DNA of 16,078 nucleotides from Pseudomonadota bacterium (GTDB lineage Bacteria; Pseudomonadota; Alphaproteobacteria; Caulobacterales; Caulobacteraceae): assembly GCA_023445705.1 (NCBI GenBank), contig JAEXKM010000367.1:1-16078 (forward strand). The letters run 5' to 3'. The position numbers were made by a program, and so were the translations under genes. Shown in pieces: positions 9,168 through 16,078 of this stretch. A model generated the notes under the pieces. It saw only the letters and a list, made by a program, of their open reading frames with translations, was not told the origin of the DNA and ran no database searches. Within the stretch, counting starts at the first letter, position 1; each line of letters begins with the position of its first letter.

Positions 9168-11009
9168 ATGAACATCGTAGTCCTACTGGGGATCGTCATT
9201 ACCTTGGCGACGGGGATCCCCGTGCTCCTGCAGTTGCGAAAGCAGCATCCGCGCGGGTTGATCATCCTGTTCTTCGCCGAGATGTGGGAGCGGTTCTCCT
9301 ATTACGGGATGCGCGCCATCCTGATCTTCTACCTGACCCAGCACCTGCTCTTCGACGACGCCACCGCTGGCGCGCAATATGGGTCCTATACCAGCCTCGT
9401 TTACCTGCTGCCGTTGATCGGCGGCCTGCTCGCCGACCGATATCTCGGCACTCGCAAGGCCGTCGCGTTCGGCGCGCTTCTCCTCGTCGCCGGCCATCTG
9501 ACCATGGCCGTCGAGGGGCGTCCGTCGACCCAGCAACTGGTCTATGCCGGTCAGAGCTATGAGGTGGTCGCCGAGGGGCGCATGGAGTCGCGCACGGTCC
9601 AGCTCAAGGTCGACGACAAGCTCTATGACTTCGGCCCGCACAAGGACGGTGGCCTGGAGATCAAGGGCCTGACGCCCGGGGCCTCCCTGCCGCAAGTGCT
9701 CCTGCAGGGCAGCTTCTCGATGGAGAAGCAAAACGATCCGTTCGGCGTGAACGCCTTCTATCTGGCGGTTTCCCTCATCATCATGGGCGTCGGCTTCCTG
9801 AAGCCGAACATCTCGACCATCGTCGGGCAGCTTTATCCGCAGGGCGACCCGCGACGGGACGCCGGCTTCACCCTCTACTATTACGGCATCAACCTCGGCG
9901 CCTTCTGGGCCTCGGTGCTCTGTGGCCTTCTGGGCCAGACGATCGGCTGGTGGGCGGGCTTCGGTCTGGCCGGCGTCGGCATGGCGCTGGGCTGGGTCGT
10001 CTTCGTGCTCGGCAAGCCGCTGCTGCAGGGCAAGGGCGAACCTCCGAACCCCGAACTGCTCAGGGCGCCGATCGCTGGTCCGATCAATCGCGAATGGCTG
10101 ATCTACATCGGCGCCCTCGTGGGCGTGATCCCGGTCTGGCTGCTGGTCCAAAGCAACCAGCTGGTTGGCTGGGCCCTGGGCCTCTCGACCGTCGCGGCGC
10201 TGATCTTCATCATCTACTTCCTGGCGGCCAAGTGCGGGAAGATCGAGCGCGAGCGGATGATGCTCGCCCTGGTGCTGATCTTCGGCTCGGTGGTCTTCTT
10301 CACCCTCTTCGAGCAGGCCGGCACCTCGCTGAACCTGTTCGCCGCCCGCAACGTCGACCTGATGGGCATTTCGGCGGCGCAGACGCAGTCGTTCAACGCC
10401 GGCTTCATCCTGATCTTCGCGCCGGTCTTCGCCGCGATGTGGGCCTGGCTCGGCGCGCGGCGGCGTGATCCGAACCCGACGCTGAAATTCGGCCTCGGCC
10501 TGCTGCAGGTCGGCCTGGGCTTCCTGGTCGTGGTCTGGGCGCAAGGCATGGCCGACGAGAACTATCGCCTGCCGCTGATCATGCTGGCGCTGCTCTACAT
10601 GCTGCACACCACCGGCGAGCTCTTCCTCTCGCCCGTCGGACTGTCTGAGATCACCAAGCTCTCGGTCGCCTCGGTCGTGTCCTTCATGATGGCGGTGTGG
10701 TTCCTGTCATCCTCGATCGCCCAGTACGTCGGCGGCATCATCGCCGGCGCCATGGGAACCGAAACCGTCGGCGGCCAGGTGCTCGACCCCGCCGCAGCCC
10801 TCGCTACCTCCATCGACGGCTTCAATAAGCTGGGATGGGCCGGGATCGGCGTCGGCGTCGCGTTCGTCGTGCTCAGCTTCTTTATCAAGCACTGGTCGCA
10901 CGGAGCGAACGATCCGGCCCACGCCCAACCCGAGCCGATCGCGCCGGTGCTGGACGGCGAGCGCCAGGCGGTGAGCCCCGCAGCGGTGCGGGCCGATCGC
11001 GAAAACTGA
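9168..11009 (+). CDS. POT-family proton-dependent oligopeptide transporter with periplasmic insertion
   Basis: A 613-residue inner-membrane symporter of the POT/PTR2 branch of the major facilitator superfamily, importing di- and tripeptides with protons. The signature ExxERFxYYG is at residues 38-47. Family elements follow: GLLADRYLGTRK (86-97), LKPNISTIVGQLY (211-223), FFTLFEQAGTSLNL (377-390) and LFLSPVGLSEITKLS (485-499). Compared with ordinary POT proteins there is a hydrophilic stretch of about 75 residues (roughly 116-192) between TM3 and TM4, on the predicted periplasmic side, rich in beta-prone sequence. A polar C-terminal tail of about 35 residues (579-613) is cytoplasmic. No strong Shine-Dalgarno is next to the ATG at 9168 (AAGGA is 17 bases away, GGAA ten). 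A clear intrinsic terminator follows ten bases after the stop. Confidence 0.93.
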   Translation: MNIVVLLGIVITLATGIPVLLQLRKQHPRGLIILFFAEMWERFSYYGMRAILIFYLTQHLLFDDATAGAQYGSYTSLVYLLPLIGGLLADRYLGTRKAVAFGALLLVAGHLTMAVEGRPSTQQLVYAGQSYEVVAEGRMESRTVQLKVDDKLYDFGPHKDGGLEIKGLTPGASLPQVLLQGSFSMEKQNDPFGVNAFYLAVSLIIMGVGFLKPNISTIVGQLYPQGDPRRDAGFTLYYYGINLGAFWASVLCGLLGQTIGWWAGFGLAGVGMALGWVVFVLGKPLLQGKGEPPNPELLRAPIAGPINREWLIYIGALVGVIPVWLLVQSNQLVGWALGLSTVAALIFIIYFLAAKCGKIERERMMLALVLIFGSVVFFTLFEQAGTSLNLFAARNVDLMGISAAQTQSFNAGFILIFAPVFAAMWAWLGARRRDPNPTLKFGLGLLQVGLGFLVVVWAQGMADENYRLPLIMLALLYMLHTTGELFLSPVGLSEITKLSVASVVSFMMAVWFLSSSIAQYVGGIIAGAMGTETVGGQVLDPAAALATSIDGFNKLGWAGIGVGVAFVVLSFFIKHWSHGANDPAHAQPEPIAPVLDGERQAVSPAAVRADREN

Positions 11010-11018
11010 AGCCCCTTG

Positions 11019-11052
11019 AAGGCCGGATGCCCCAAGCGTCCGGCCTTTTCTT
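11019..11052 (+). terminator. intrinsic terminator after the peptide transporter
   Basis: AAGGCCGGA (11019-11027) pairs perfectly with TCCGGCCTT (11039-11047) around an 11-base loop, followed by the T-rich run TTTTCTT. It starts ten bases after the transporter stop and lies just past the stop of the convergent TonB receptor gene, so it may also slow transcripts from the other side, although the minus-strand flank is less T-rich. Confidence 0.85.
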
Positions 11053-11057
11053 CGGGA

Positions 11058-13091
11058 TCAGAACGTCTTGCGGACGCGCATCCAGTACATGGGCCCGATC
11101 TGGATATCCCGGTCATCGGCGAAGAGGACCGGGCTGGTGTCCCGAGGCCCCGCATAGACGACACGCGTGTGGTGGAAGCCGCGTGAGGTCGCGTTCTGGA
11201 TTTCGGCGCGCAGGATGATGTCCGGCCGCGGCTTCCACTCCGCGAACGGAACCACGAAGGTCTTCAGCTTGTCGGTCGAGACCTCGTTGAAGCGGTAGTA
11301 GGTCTCCCGCCAGCCGCCATAGACGTCCACGCCCCAGTTGAAGCGATAGGCCGGCAGATCGTGGGTCAGATGCGCTTCCCACTCCACCGGACGCAGGCCC
11401 GAGATCTCGCGATCCTCGCCGGTGGTCGGATCGGTGACCTCCGAGCGCCGCCAGGTAGCCTCGCCGCGAAGCGTGACGCCCTTCAGCCCGATCGGGGCGA
11501 AGGGGACAGTCGCCGTCAGCAGCAGTTCGTCCTTGGTCCCGTCACCGATGTTGCTGGGCGCGTCGAACACGCCCTTGGCCAGGAAGATCGGCGCCCGGTC
11601 GATCACGTCGCTGATCGCTGAGCGGCGCGCAGTCACCACCACCACGGCGCCGCCCGGGAAGCGCTGCTCCAGGGCGACTTCGCTCACCCAGGCCTGTTCC
11701 GGCACGAGGTCGGGATTGCCCGCCGTCACCACGCCGGTGTTCAGCGAGGAATCGGCCACGAAGTCATCGAAGTCGAGCTGGTCGACCACCCGCTCGAACC
11801 TCAGGCGCAGCTGGGTCGACGGCCGCGCCTGCCAGGTCAGCGCCAAGCGCGGCTTGGCGTAGTAGAGCGTCTTCTCCAGCCCGACGTCGCCGCTCGACTC
11901 GATGGCCGAGGCCTCGTAGCGAAGGCCCCCTTCCAGGGTCCAGGCGGTGTTTGGCCGCCAGGTCGCCTTCAGGAAGCCTTCCCCCCGCCGTTCCTCGACC
12001 CGCACGTTCGCTGCAGGCAGGTCGATCGGCACGTCGTCCTCGACATAGCCCGTCTGGCTCTTGAGCACGTTGAGCGCGGCCTCGCCGCCGAGCTCGAACG
12101 AAAGGCGGTCGTTCTGGCGGCGTCTGAGCACCGCGCGGCCGATGCTCTCGCTGGTCCGCCGATCGAGGGTGAAGTTGGCCGATACCGGCGCCGAGGCGAA
12201 GTCCTGCGCGATATCGATCTGCGCGTCCTGGCGGATCGCAATCAACTCCAGCGAGGTCTTGGAGCCGAAGTCGCGCAGATAGCTCCCGCCCAGCTCCGTC
12301 TGGAATTCGTCGTAGTGCTCGATCGTGCTCTCGAATCCCGGCGCCGGGAAGGTGATCGTGTTCGTCTCGTCGAACTTGAAGTTGTCGTTGAACAGCCGGC
12401 CGTTGACCTTGGCCTGACCGCCCAGCAGCGGCATCGAGTAGGAAGCCGTCAGGGTCTCCTGGATCGTGTCGCCCTCGCCGTCGACGTCCGACAGCCGCAG
12501 CGGCGTCCCGTCGGGGCCTAGCCGTACTTGCGGACCTTCGCCGACGCCGTCGTCGATTCCCATGCCGACCACGGCCGAAGCTTCCCAGGTCCGGTCGTCC
12601 TTGCCGCCCGACAGTTCGAGCCGGCCGCTAAGATTGCCGCGACCGTCATAGACGGTGCGCCCGGACAGCGCGGCCAGCCCGCGCATGCCGCCGCCGGGCT
12701 TGCGGACCACATTGGCCAGGATCGACTTGCCCTGCATGTCGATGCCCGGCGCGCCGCCGCGGATCAGGTCGATGCGGGCGACTTGCGAGGCGGGGATGCG
12801 GCGAAGGATCTCCTGCAGGCTGTCGGTCTTGGTGGCAGGCCGCCGGCCATCGATCAGGACGTTGCCGGCCGCGCCCTCGAAGCCGCGCACGTCAGCCCCC
12901 AGGTCGAGGTTGAAGCCGGGCAGCCGCAGAAGCATTTCCTCGGCGTTGGCTGGTTGGGCGGCGGCGAAAAACTCGGGGGGATAGCTGATCACCCCGCTGA
13001 CCGGCCCCGCGCCGGCGACGGGCGCAGCGGCGAGCGGCGGTGTGTCAGGTGCGGCGAGGGCCAATGCCGAGGCCAGGGCCGGAACGATCAT
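11058..13091 (-). CDS. TonB-dependent outer-membrane receptor
   Basis: A 677-residue receptor taking up an unknown ligand across the outer membrane with energy from TonB-ExbBD. A short hydrophobic N-terminal stretch (residues 1-24, alanine-rich, without the usual basic residues) probably acts as a signal sequence. The plug domain follows, with EEMLLRLPGF (51-60), VRGFEGAAGNVLIDGRRP (68-85) and IPASQVARIDLIRGG (99-113). The rest, from about 150, is a beta-barrel with alternating aromatic strands, ending MRVRKTF; a terminal Phe is typical for BAM-dependent insertion. There is no carboxypeptidase-like extension and no clear TonB box. I prefer the ATG at 13091 over a TTG at 13148 because GGGGAG precedes it and a hydrophobic leader starts there. 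Similar compact receptors are numerous in Caulobacteraceae. The adjacent peptide transporter hints at peptide use, but this is only context. Confidence 0.9.
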   Translation of the reverse strand: MIVPALASALALAAPDTPPLAAAPVAGAGPVSGVISYPPEFFAAAQPANAEEMLLRLPGFNLDLGADVRGFEGAAGNVLIDGRRPATKTDSLQEILRRIPASQVARIDLIRGGAPGIDMQGKSILANVVRKPGGGMRGLAALSGRTVYDGRGNLSGRLELSGGKDDRTWEASAVVGMGIDDGVGEGPQVRLGPDGTPLRLSDVDGEGDTIQETLTASYSMPLLGGQAKVNGRLFNDNFKFDETNTITFPAPGFESTIEHYDEFQTELGGSYLRDFGSKTSLELIAIRQDAQIDIAQDFASAPVSANFTLDRRTSESIGRAVLRRRQNDRLSFELGGEAALNVLKSQTGYVEDDVPIDLPAANVRVEERRGEGFLKATWRPNTAWTLEGGLRYEASAIESSGDVGLEKTLYYAKPRLALTWQARPSTQLRLRFERVVDQLDFDDFVADSSLNTGVVTAGNPDLVPEQAWVSEVALEQRFPGGAVVVVTARRSAISDVIDRAPIFLAKGVFDAPSNIGDGTKDELLLTATVPFAPIGLKGVTLRGEATWRRSEVTDPTTGEDREISGLRPVEWEAHLTHDLPAYRFNWGVDVYGGWRETYYRFNEVSTDKLKTFVVPFAEWKPRPDIILRAEIQNATSRGFHHTRVVYAGPRDTSPVLFADDRDIQIGPMYWMRVRKTF

Positions 13092-13100
13092 GTAACAAAG

Positions 13101-13106
13101 CTCCCC
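13101..13106 (-). promoter_or_regulatory. ribosome binding site deciding the TonB receptor start
   Basis: GGGGAG on the minus strand, nine bases before the ATG at 13091. The alternative upstream TTG (13148) has no such site, and the residues it would add are basic and not signal-like at the cleavage end. Confidence 0.6.
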
Positions 13107-13147
13107 GAAGACACCGGCAAGTGGCCTGCGTCCCCGGGGCGAAACCA

Positions 13148-13184
13148 ATTAAATCCCTGAAAGGTGGATTAAATCGGAGAAAGG
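13148..13184 (-). repeat. tandem 20-bp-spaced direct repeat upstream of the TonB receptor
   Basis: Read on the plus strand, ATTAAATC-cct-GAAAGG (13148-13164) and ATTAAATC-gga-GAAAGG (13168-13184) match at 14 of 17 positions and are exactly 20 bases apart, about two helical turns. The patch is AT-rich compared with its surroundings and lies about 57-93 bases upstream of the receptor start codon. This is a good layout for a regulator binding two sites on one face of the DNA. The protein that might bind is unknown. Confidence 0.6.
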
Positions 13185-13201
13185 TTGCCGCTGGTAACCT
13201 T
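13181..13201 (-). terminator. possible terminator after tldD
   Basis: On the minus strand AAGGTTACC (13201-13193) faces GGCAACCTT (13189-13181) around a 3-base loop: eight of nine pairs with one A-C mismatch, then TCTCCGATTT. It starts 14 bases past the tldD stop. The T run is broken, so termination is only plausible. The same bases adjoin the direct repeat before the TonB receptor. Confidence 0.4.
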
Positions 13202-13215
13202 GGTGCGCGACGTGT

Positions 13216-14646
13216 CTAGATGTTGGTCCCGCCGACCGTCAGGCCAGTGATCTTCAGCGAGGGTTGGCCCACCCCGACCGGCACGCTCTGCCCGGACTTG
13301 CCGCAGACACCGACGCCGGGATCGAAGTCAAAGTCGTCGCCGATCATGGTGACGCGGGTCAGGGCCGAAGGGCCATCGCCGATCAGGGTCGCGCCTTTGA
13401 CCGGCGTGGTGATCTTCCCGTCCTCGATCAGGTAGGCCTCAGTGCACTGGAAGACGAACTTGCCGTTGGTGATATCCACCTGGCCGCCGCCGAAGTTCGC
13501 GCAGTAGAGGCCGCGCTTGGTGGAGGCGATCATCTCCTCCTGCTTGTGCGCGCCGGCCATCATCGCGGTGTTGGTCATCCGCGGCATCGGCATGTGCGCA
13601 TAAGACTGCCGCCGGCCGTTTCCAGTCGCGGTCAGGCCCATCAGGCGTGCGCTCATCCGGTCGTGCATGTAGCCGACCAGGATACCGTCCTCGATCAGCA
13701 CTGTGCGCTCGGTCGGGGTTCCCTCGTCGTCTATGGTCAGCGAGCCACGGCGGCCGGGCAGGGTGCCGTCGTCGAAGACGGTCACGCCCGGAGCGGCGAC
13801 GCGCTCTCCGATCCGTCCGGAGAAGGCCGAGGTGCCCTTGCGGTTAAAGTCGCCTTCCAGCCCATGGCCCACCGCTTCGTGCAGCAGCACGCCGTTCCAG
13901 CCCGGCCCGAGCACGACGTCCATCTCGCCCGCGGGGCAGGGGACAGCGTCCAGGTTCACCAAGGCTTGTCGCAGGGCCTCTTCGGCTTGGTCCTGCCACT
14001 TGTCGGGCGAGATCCAAGCTTCGAAGCCCGCGCGTCCGCCGGCGCCGGAGAAGCCGTTCTCGCGCTTGCCGTCCTTCTCGACGGTGATCTGAACGTTGAC
14101 GCGGCAGAGTGGCCGTACGTCGCGGATCAGCCGCCCGTCGGCGCGCAGAATCTCCACGATCCGCCGTTCCCCGGCCAGGCTGGCCATGACCTGCACGACC
14201 CGTGGGTCCCGGGCCCGCGCCCAGGCGTCGATTTCCTGCAGCAGGGCGACCTTGTCGGAGAAGTCGGGCGAGGCGGTCGGGTCGTCCTCGCCATAAAGCT
14301 TGGCGTTGGTCGCCCGCGGGCCTTCGGCTGAAACGCCGGAATAACCACGCTTGGCGAGGGCCGAGGATTGCGCCGCGCGCTTGATCGCCGCTTCGGAGAC
14401 CTCGCTGGAGTGAGAGTAGCCAGCCGTCTCGCCGGCGACCACCCGCAGGCCGAAGCCTTCCGACGAATCATAAGAGGCCGACTTCAGACGACCGTCATCG
14501 AACAGGAAGGCTTCGCTCTCGGAGCGTTCGACGAACAGTTCGCCGTCGTCGGCGCCGTTCAGCGCCTCGCCGAGGATCTCGCGCGCCCGCTCCGGGGCGA
14601 CGCCAGCGGACTCCAGGATCGATGCGGCGGGAGAGAGGGCGTTCAT
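13216..14646 (-). CDS. tldD: metalloprotease TldD
   Basis: A 476-residue subunit of the TldD-TldE(PmbA) zinc protease, which degrades unfolded peptides and in some bacteria matures modified peptides such as microcin B17. The catalytic HExxxH motif reads HEAVGH (His256, Glu257, His261) in the family context GPGWNGVLLHEAVGHGLEGDF. The later LPGRRGSLTIDDEGTP and the C-terminal VGVCGKSGQSVPVGVGQP are also characteristic. The length is normal. The TldE partner is not in this window, which is usual. The ATG at 14646 gives the expected short N-terminus; no clear Shine-Dalgarno precedes it. The DUF3140 gene ends 58 bases upstream on the same strand, but a separate promoter candidate lies in that gap. 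Confidence 0.95.
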   Translation of the reverse strand: MNALSPAASILESAGVAPERAREILGEALNGADDGELFVERSESEAFLFDDGRLKSASYDSSEGFGLRVVAGETAGYSHSSEVSEAAIKRAAQSSALAKRGYSGVSAEGPRATNAKLYGEDDPTASPDFSDKVALLQEIDAWARARDPRVVQVMASLAGERRIVEILRADGRLIRDVRPLCRVNVQITVEKDGKRENGFSGAGGRAGFEAWISPDKWQDQAEEALRQALVNLDAVPCPAGEMDVVLGPGWNGVLLHEAVGHGLEGDFNRKGTSAFSGRIGERVAAPGVTVFDDGTLPGRRGSLTIDDEGTPTERTVLIEDGILVGYMHDRMSARLMGLTATGNGRRQSYAHMPMPRMTNTAMMAGAHKQEEMIASTKRGLYCANFGGGQVDITNGKFVFQCTEAYLIEDGKITTPVKGATLIGDGPSALTRVTMIGDDFDFDPGVGVCGKSGQSVPVGVGQPSLKITGLTVGGTNI

Positions 14647-14679
14647 CGGCGATCTGCTTTCAAGAAAACTTCAGCTGCA

Positions 14680-14708
14680 AAAATAGGGACTCAAGCGGCT
14701 CGCGTCAC
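14680..14708 (-). promoter_or_regulatory. promoter candidate for tldD
   Basis: On the minus strand GTGACGC (14708-14702) is one base from TTGACGS. After exactly 14 bases comes CCTATTTT (14687-14680), which matches GCTANAWC at five of eight positions. The -35 contains the TGA stop codon of the upstream DUF3140 gene. Initiation near 14673 would give a leader of about 27 bases. The -10 match is modest. Confidence 0.35.
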
Positions 14709-15067
14709 CCCGGCGGCGTCTCGCGCCTGATCAGCGGGTCATGTCCCCAGTTCATCAGCGACCATCGCCAGCGGGTTCTGGTGACGTCGCCCCAGGGGCG
14801 TTGGGCGAGATGGCGGCGGGCGAAGCCGATGACCTTCTTCATATGGCCGTAGTCCGACGGTGAAAGATCATCGGCCGGCGTCGACAGGATCTGCAGGATG
14901 CGGCGGCCGGACTGCCGGCCGACTGATTCTTGCTCCCCTGGGCGGACGAAGCCGACCTTCCTGCTTTCGTCCGTGTCCAGCCAGGCCTCGATCGCCGCGG
15001 GGCTCATGTTCACCACCTGCGCAAAGTCGCGCCGGATGCGGGCTTCTTCCTCCGGGGAAGGATGCAT
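14705..15067 (-). CDS. DUF3140 family protein
   Basis: A 120-residue soluble protein. The family pattern is recognisable: FAQVVNMSPAAIEAWLDTDES (15-35), SGRRILQILSTPADDLSPSDYGHMKKVIGFARRH (53-86) and the C-terminal RWRWSLMNWGHDP (98-110). DUF3140 proteins are small, mostly helical and have no established biochemical role; I propose none. The composition is charged, with no signal peptide or membrane segment. The ATG at 15067 is preceded by GAGG about seven bases upstream. It is divergent from ctaC with a 252-base gap and precedes tldD on the same strand. Confidence 0.75.
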   Translation of the reverse strand: MHPSPEEEARIRRDFAQVVNMSPAAIEAWLDTDESRKVGFVRPGEQESVGRQSGRRILQILSTPADDLSPSDYGHMKKVIGFARRHLAQRPWGDVTRTRWRWSLMNWGHDPLIRRETPPG

Positions 15068-15319
15068 TCTTTGCCTCGTTCAGCCTGCCAGACTCCGCAA
15101 AACGCCGAAATTCGTGCGCCCGCCAGCAAAAAGATCGTCGTTTGGCGGCAAGACTTCGCGCCATAGGAAGCCTTAGCGCCTTGGCAAGGCCAGGGAGAGC
15201 GCGTATGCACCCCGGCTTAAGGGCGGGGCCTCGTGTTTGCGCGGCGCTCCATCTCGATTCCAGTCGGCGGGGGCGATCGTCTTTCGCGAGGCGCGGCCGG
15301 CCAAGCAGACCGAGGGGAC
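15068..15319 (+). other. divergent intergenic region between the DUF3140 gene and ctaC
   Basis: These 252 bases are the longest gene-free stretch in the window. No convincing small gene is visible; the open frames here are arginine/alanine-rich shadows. It holds a 13-bp palindrome GCCTTG-G-CAAGGC (15178-15190) and a -10-like GCTCCATC (15246-15253, seven of eight positions of GCTANAWC) about 67 bases before ctaC but without a recognisable -35. It must contain promoters for both directions, but I cannot place them with confidence. Confidence 0.5.
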
Positions 15320-16078
15320 ATGAAGTCTAGGGTTCAGGGCATGCGGACGTGGGCGGCGGCGGCCGCTGCGGGCGCGACGTCGGCGTTCTGGGGCGTCCAG
15401 GCGTTCGCGGAAGATTTGATGGGGCAGCCGACGCCCGGCGGCATCGGATTGCAGCCGGCCGCTTCGCCGCTCAAGCACGCGGCGCACAATTTCCACGATT
15501 TTATTCTGCTGCCGATCATCACGGTCATCACCCTGTTCGTGCTGGCGCTGCTGATCTGGGTGGTCGTGCGCTACAACAAGCGCGCGAACCCGGTTCCGGC
15601 GAAGTGGAGCCACAACACGGTGATCGAAGTGATCTGGACGGTCGTCCCGGTCCTGATCCTGATGTTCATCGCGATCTTCTCGTTCCGGCTGCTGTTCGCC
15701 TATCACGACATGCCCAAGCCGGACCTGACCGTTAAGGCGACGGGCTATCAGTGGTACTGGGGCTACGAGCTTCCCGACCAGAACGTCAGCGAGTTCGTTT
15801 CGAACATGCTGCCCGAGGACGAAGCCAAGAAGCGTGACGTTCCGTACCGCCTGGCCGCCACCGAGCCGCTGGTTGTGCCGGTGAACAAGACCGTTCGAGT
15901 CCTCGTGACGGGCGCGGACGTGATCCACTCGCTGGCTCTGCCGGCCTTCGGTCTGAAGATGGACGCGGTCCCCGGCCGTATCAACGAGACCTGGTTCAAG
16001 GCTGAGAAGACCGGCACCTATTATGGCCAGTGCTCTGAGCTCTGCGGCGTCGATCACGCCTTCATGCCGATCGAAATC
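15320..16078 (+). CDS. ctaC: cytochrome c oxidase subunit II, CtaC (3' truncated)
   Basis: The first 253 residues of the subunit that receives electrons from cytochrome c through the dinuclear CuA centre of an aa3-type oxidase. A signal peptide covers about 1-30 (ending VQAFA-ED). Two membrane helices lie near 60-84 and 103-125. The periplasmic cupredoxin domain has the aromatic patch YQWYWGYE (143-150), His203 in VIHSLALP, and the cluster CSELCGVDHAFM. All CuA ligands are present: His203, Cys238, Glu240, Cys242, His246, Met249. The window ends just after this, so the C-terminal tail is unseen. Two in-frame ATGs exist (15320 and 15341); GAGGGG lies directly before the first, which I chose, although its spacing is short. 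ctaD normally follows in this group. Confidence 0.96.
   Translation, partial: MKSRVQGMRTWAAAAAAGATSAFWGVQAFAEDLMGQPTPGGIGLQPAASPLKHAAHNFHDFILLPIITVITLFVLALLIWVVVRYNKRANPVPAKWSHNTVIEVIWTVVPVLILMFIAIFSFRLLFAYHDMPKPDLTVKATGYQWYWGYELPDQNVSEFVSNMLPEDEAKKRDVPYRLAATEPLVVPVNKTVRVLVTGADVIHSLALPAFGLKMDAVPGRINETWFKAEKTGTYYGQCSELCGVDHAFMPIEI

Noticed and set aside
9183..10607. 474-codon open frame antisense to the peptide transporter
   Set aside because: The composition is extremely rich in Arg, Glu, Asp, Gln and His, mirroring hydrophobic codons on the other strand. No motif or start signal.
13092..13148. TonB receptor start at TTG 13148
   Set aside because: The added residues read MVSPRGRRPLAG and following, and no RBS is present; the ATG at 13091 has GGGGAG and a hydrophobic leader.
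15173..16057. 294-codon minus-strand frame over ctaC
   Set aside because: Antisense to ctaC, which has all CuA ligands; the product is low-complexity Arg/His/Asp.

Overview
The window is a stretch of high-GC chromosomal DNA. It most resembles an alphaproteobacterium of the family Caulobacteraceae (Caulobacter/Phenylobacterium group). Four things point there: the gene content and order (tldD next to the cytochrome oxidase gene ctaC, rsmE next to a plant-type gshA); a short TonB-dependent receptor of a style common in that family; the base composition; and several promoter-like sites matching the Caulobacter housekeeping pattern TTGACGS-N10-14-GCTANAWC. The genus cannot be fixed from sequence reading alone.

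Layout. 1-3419 (+): two tandem half-size ABC exporters, the first cut by the window edge, joined by a 4-base stop/start overlap; probably a heterodimeric exporter. 3487-4287 (+): a small FkbM-like SAM methyltransferase behind a strong hairpin. 4293-6269 (-): a two-gene unit, polyphosphate kinase 2 followed by a YcaQ/AlkX-type DNA glycosylase. 6318-8480 (+): rsmE (16S rRNA m3U1498 methyltransferase) and gshA (glutamate-cysteine ligase), with a promoter candidate so close to rsmE that its mRNA may be leaderless. 8487-8981 (-): a DUF427 protein. 9168-11009 (+): a POT-family peptide/H+ symporter with an inserted periplasmic segment, ended by a clear intrinsic terminator. 11058-13091 (-): a TonB-dependent outer-membrane receptor with a tandem 20-bp direct repeat upstream. 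13216-15067 (-): a DUF3140 protein followed by tldD. 15320-16078 (+): the start of ctaC, subunit II of an aa3-type cytochrome c oxidase, cut by the window edge.

Genes are packed tightly. Convergent pairs are 5 and 6 bases apart (methyltransferase/ycaQ, gshA/DUF427) with no visible terminator between them. No gap exceeds 252 bases. No tRNA, rRNA, CRISPR, insertion sequence, phage gene or toxin-antitoxin pair was seen.

I do not find a convincing previously undescribed multi-gene system here; most genes are housekeeping or common envelope functions. The points most worth a second look are the near-identical 255-bp tract shared by the two ABC genes (probable gene conversion), the hairpin that contains the methyltransferase ribosome-binding site, the likely leaderless rsmE, the direct-repeat operator candidate before the TonB receptor, the insertion in the peptide transporter, and the Asn in the PPK2 Walker B region.
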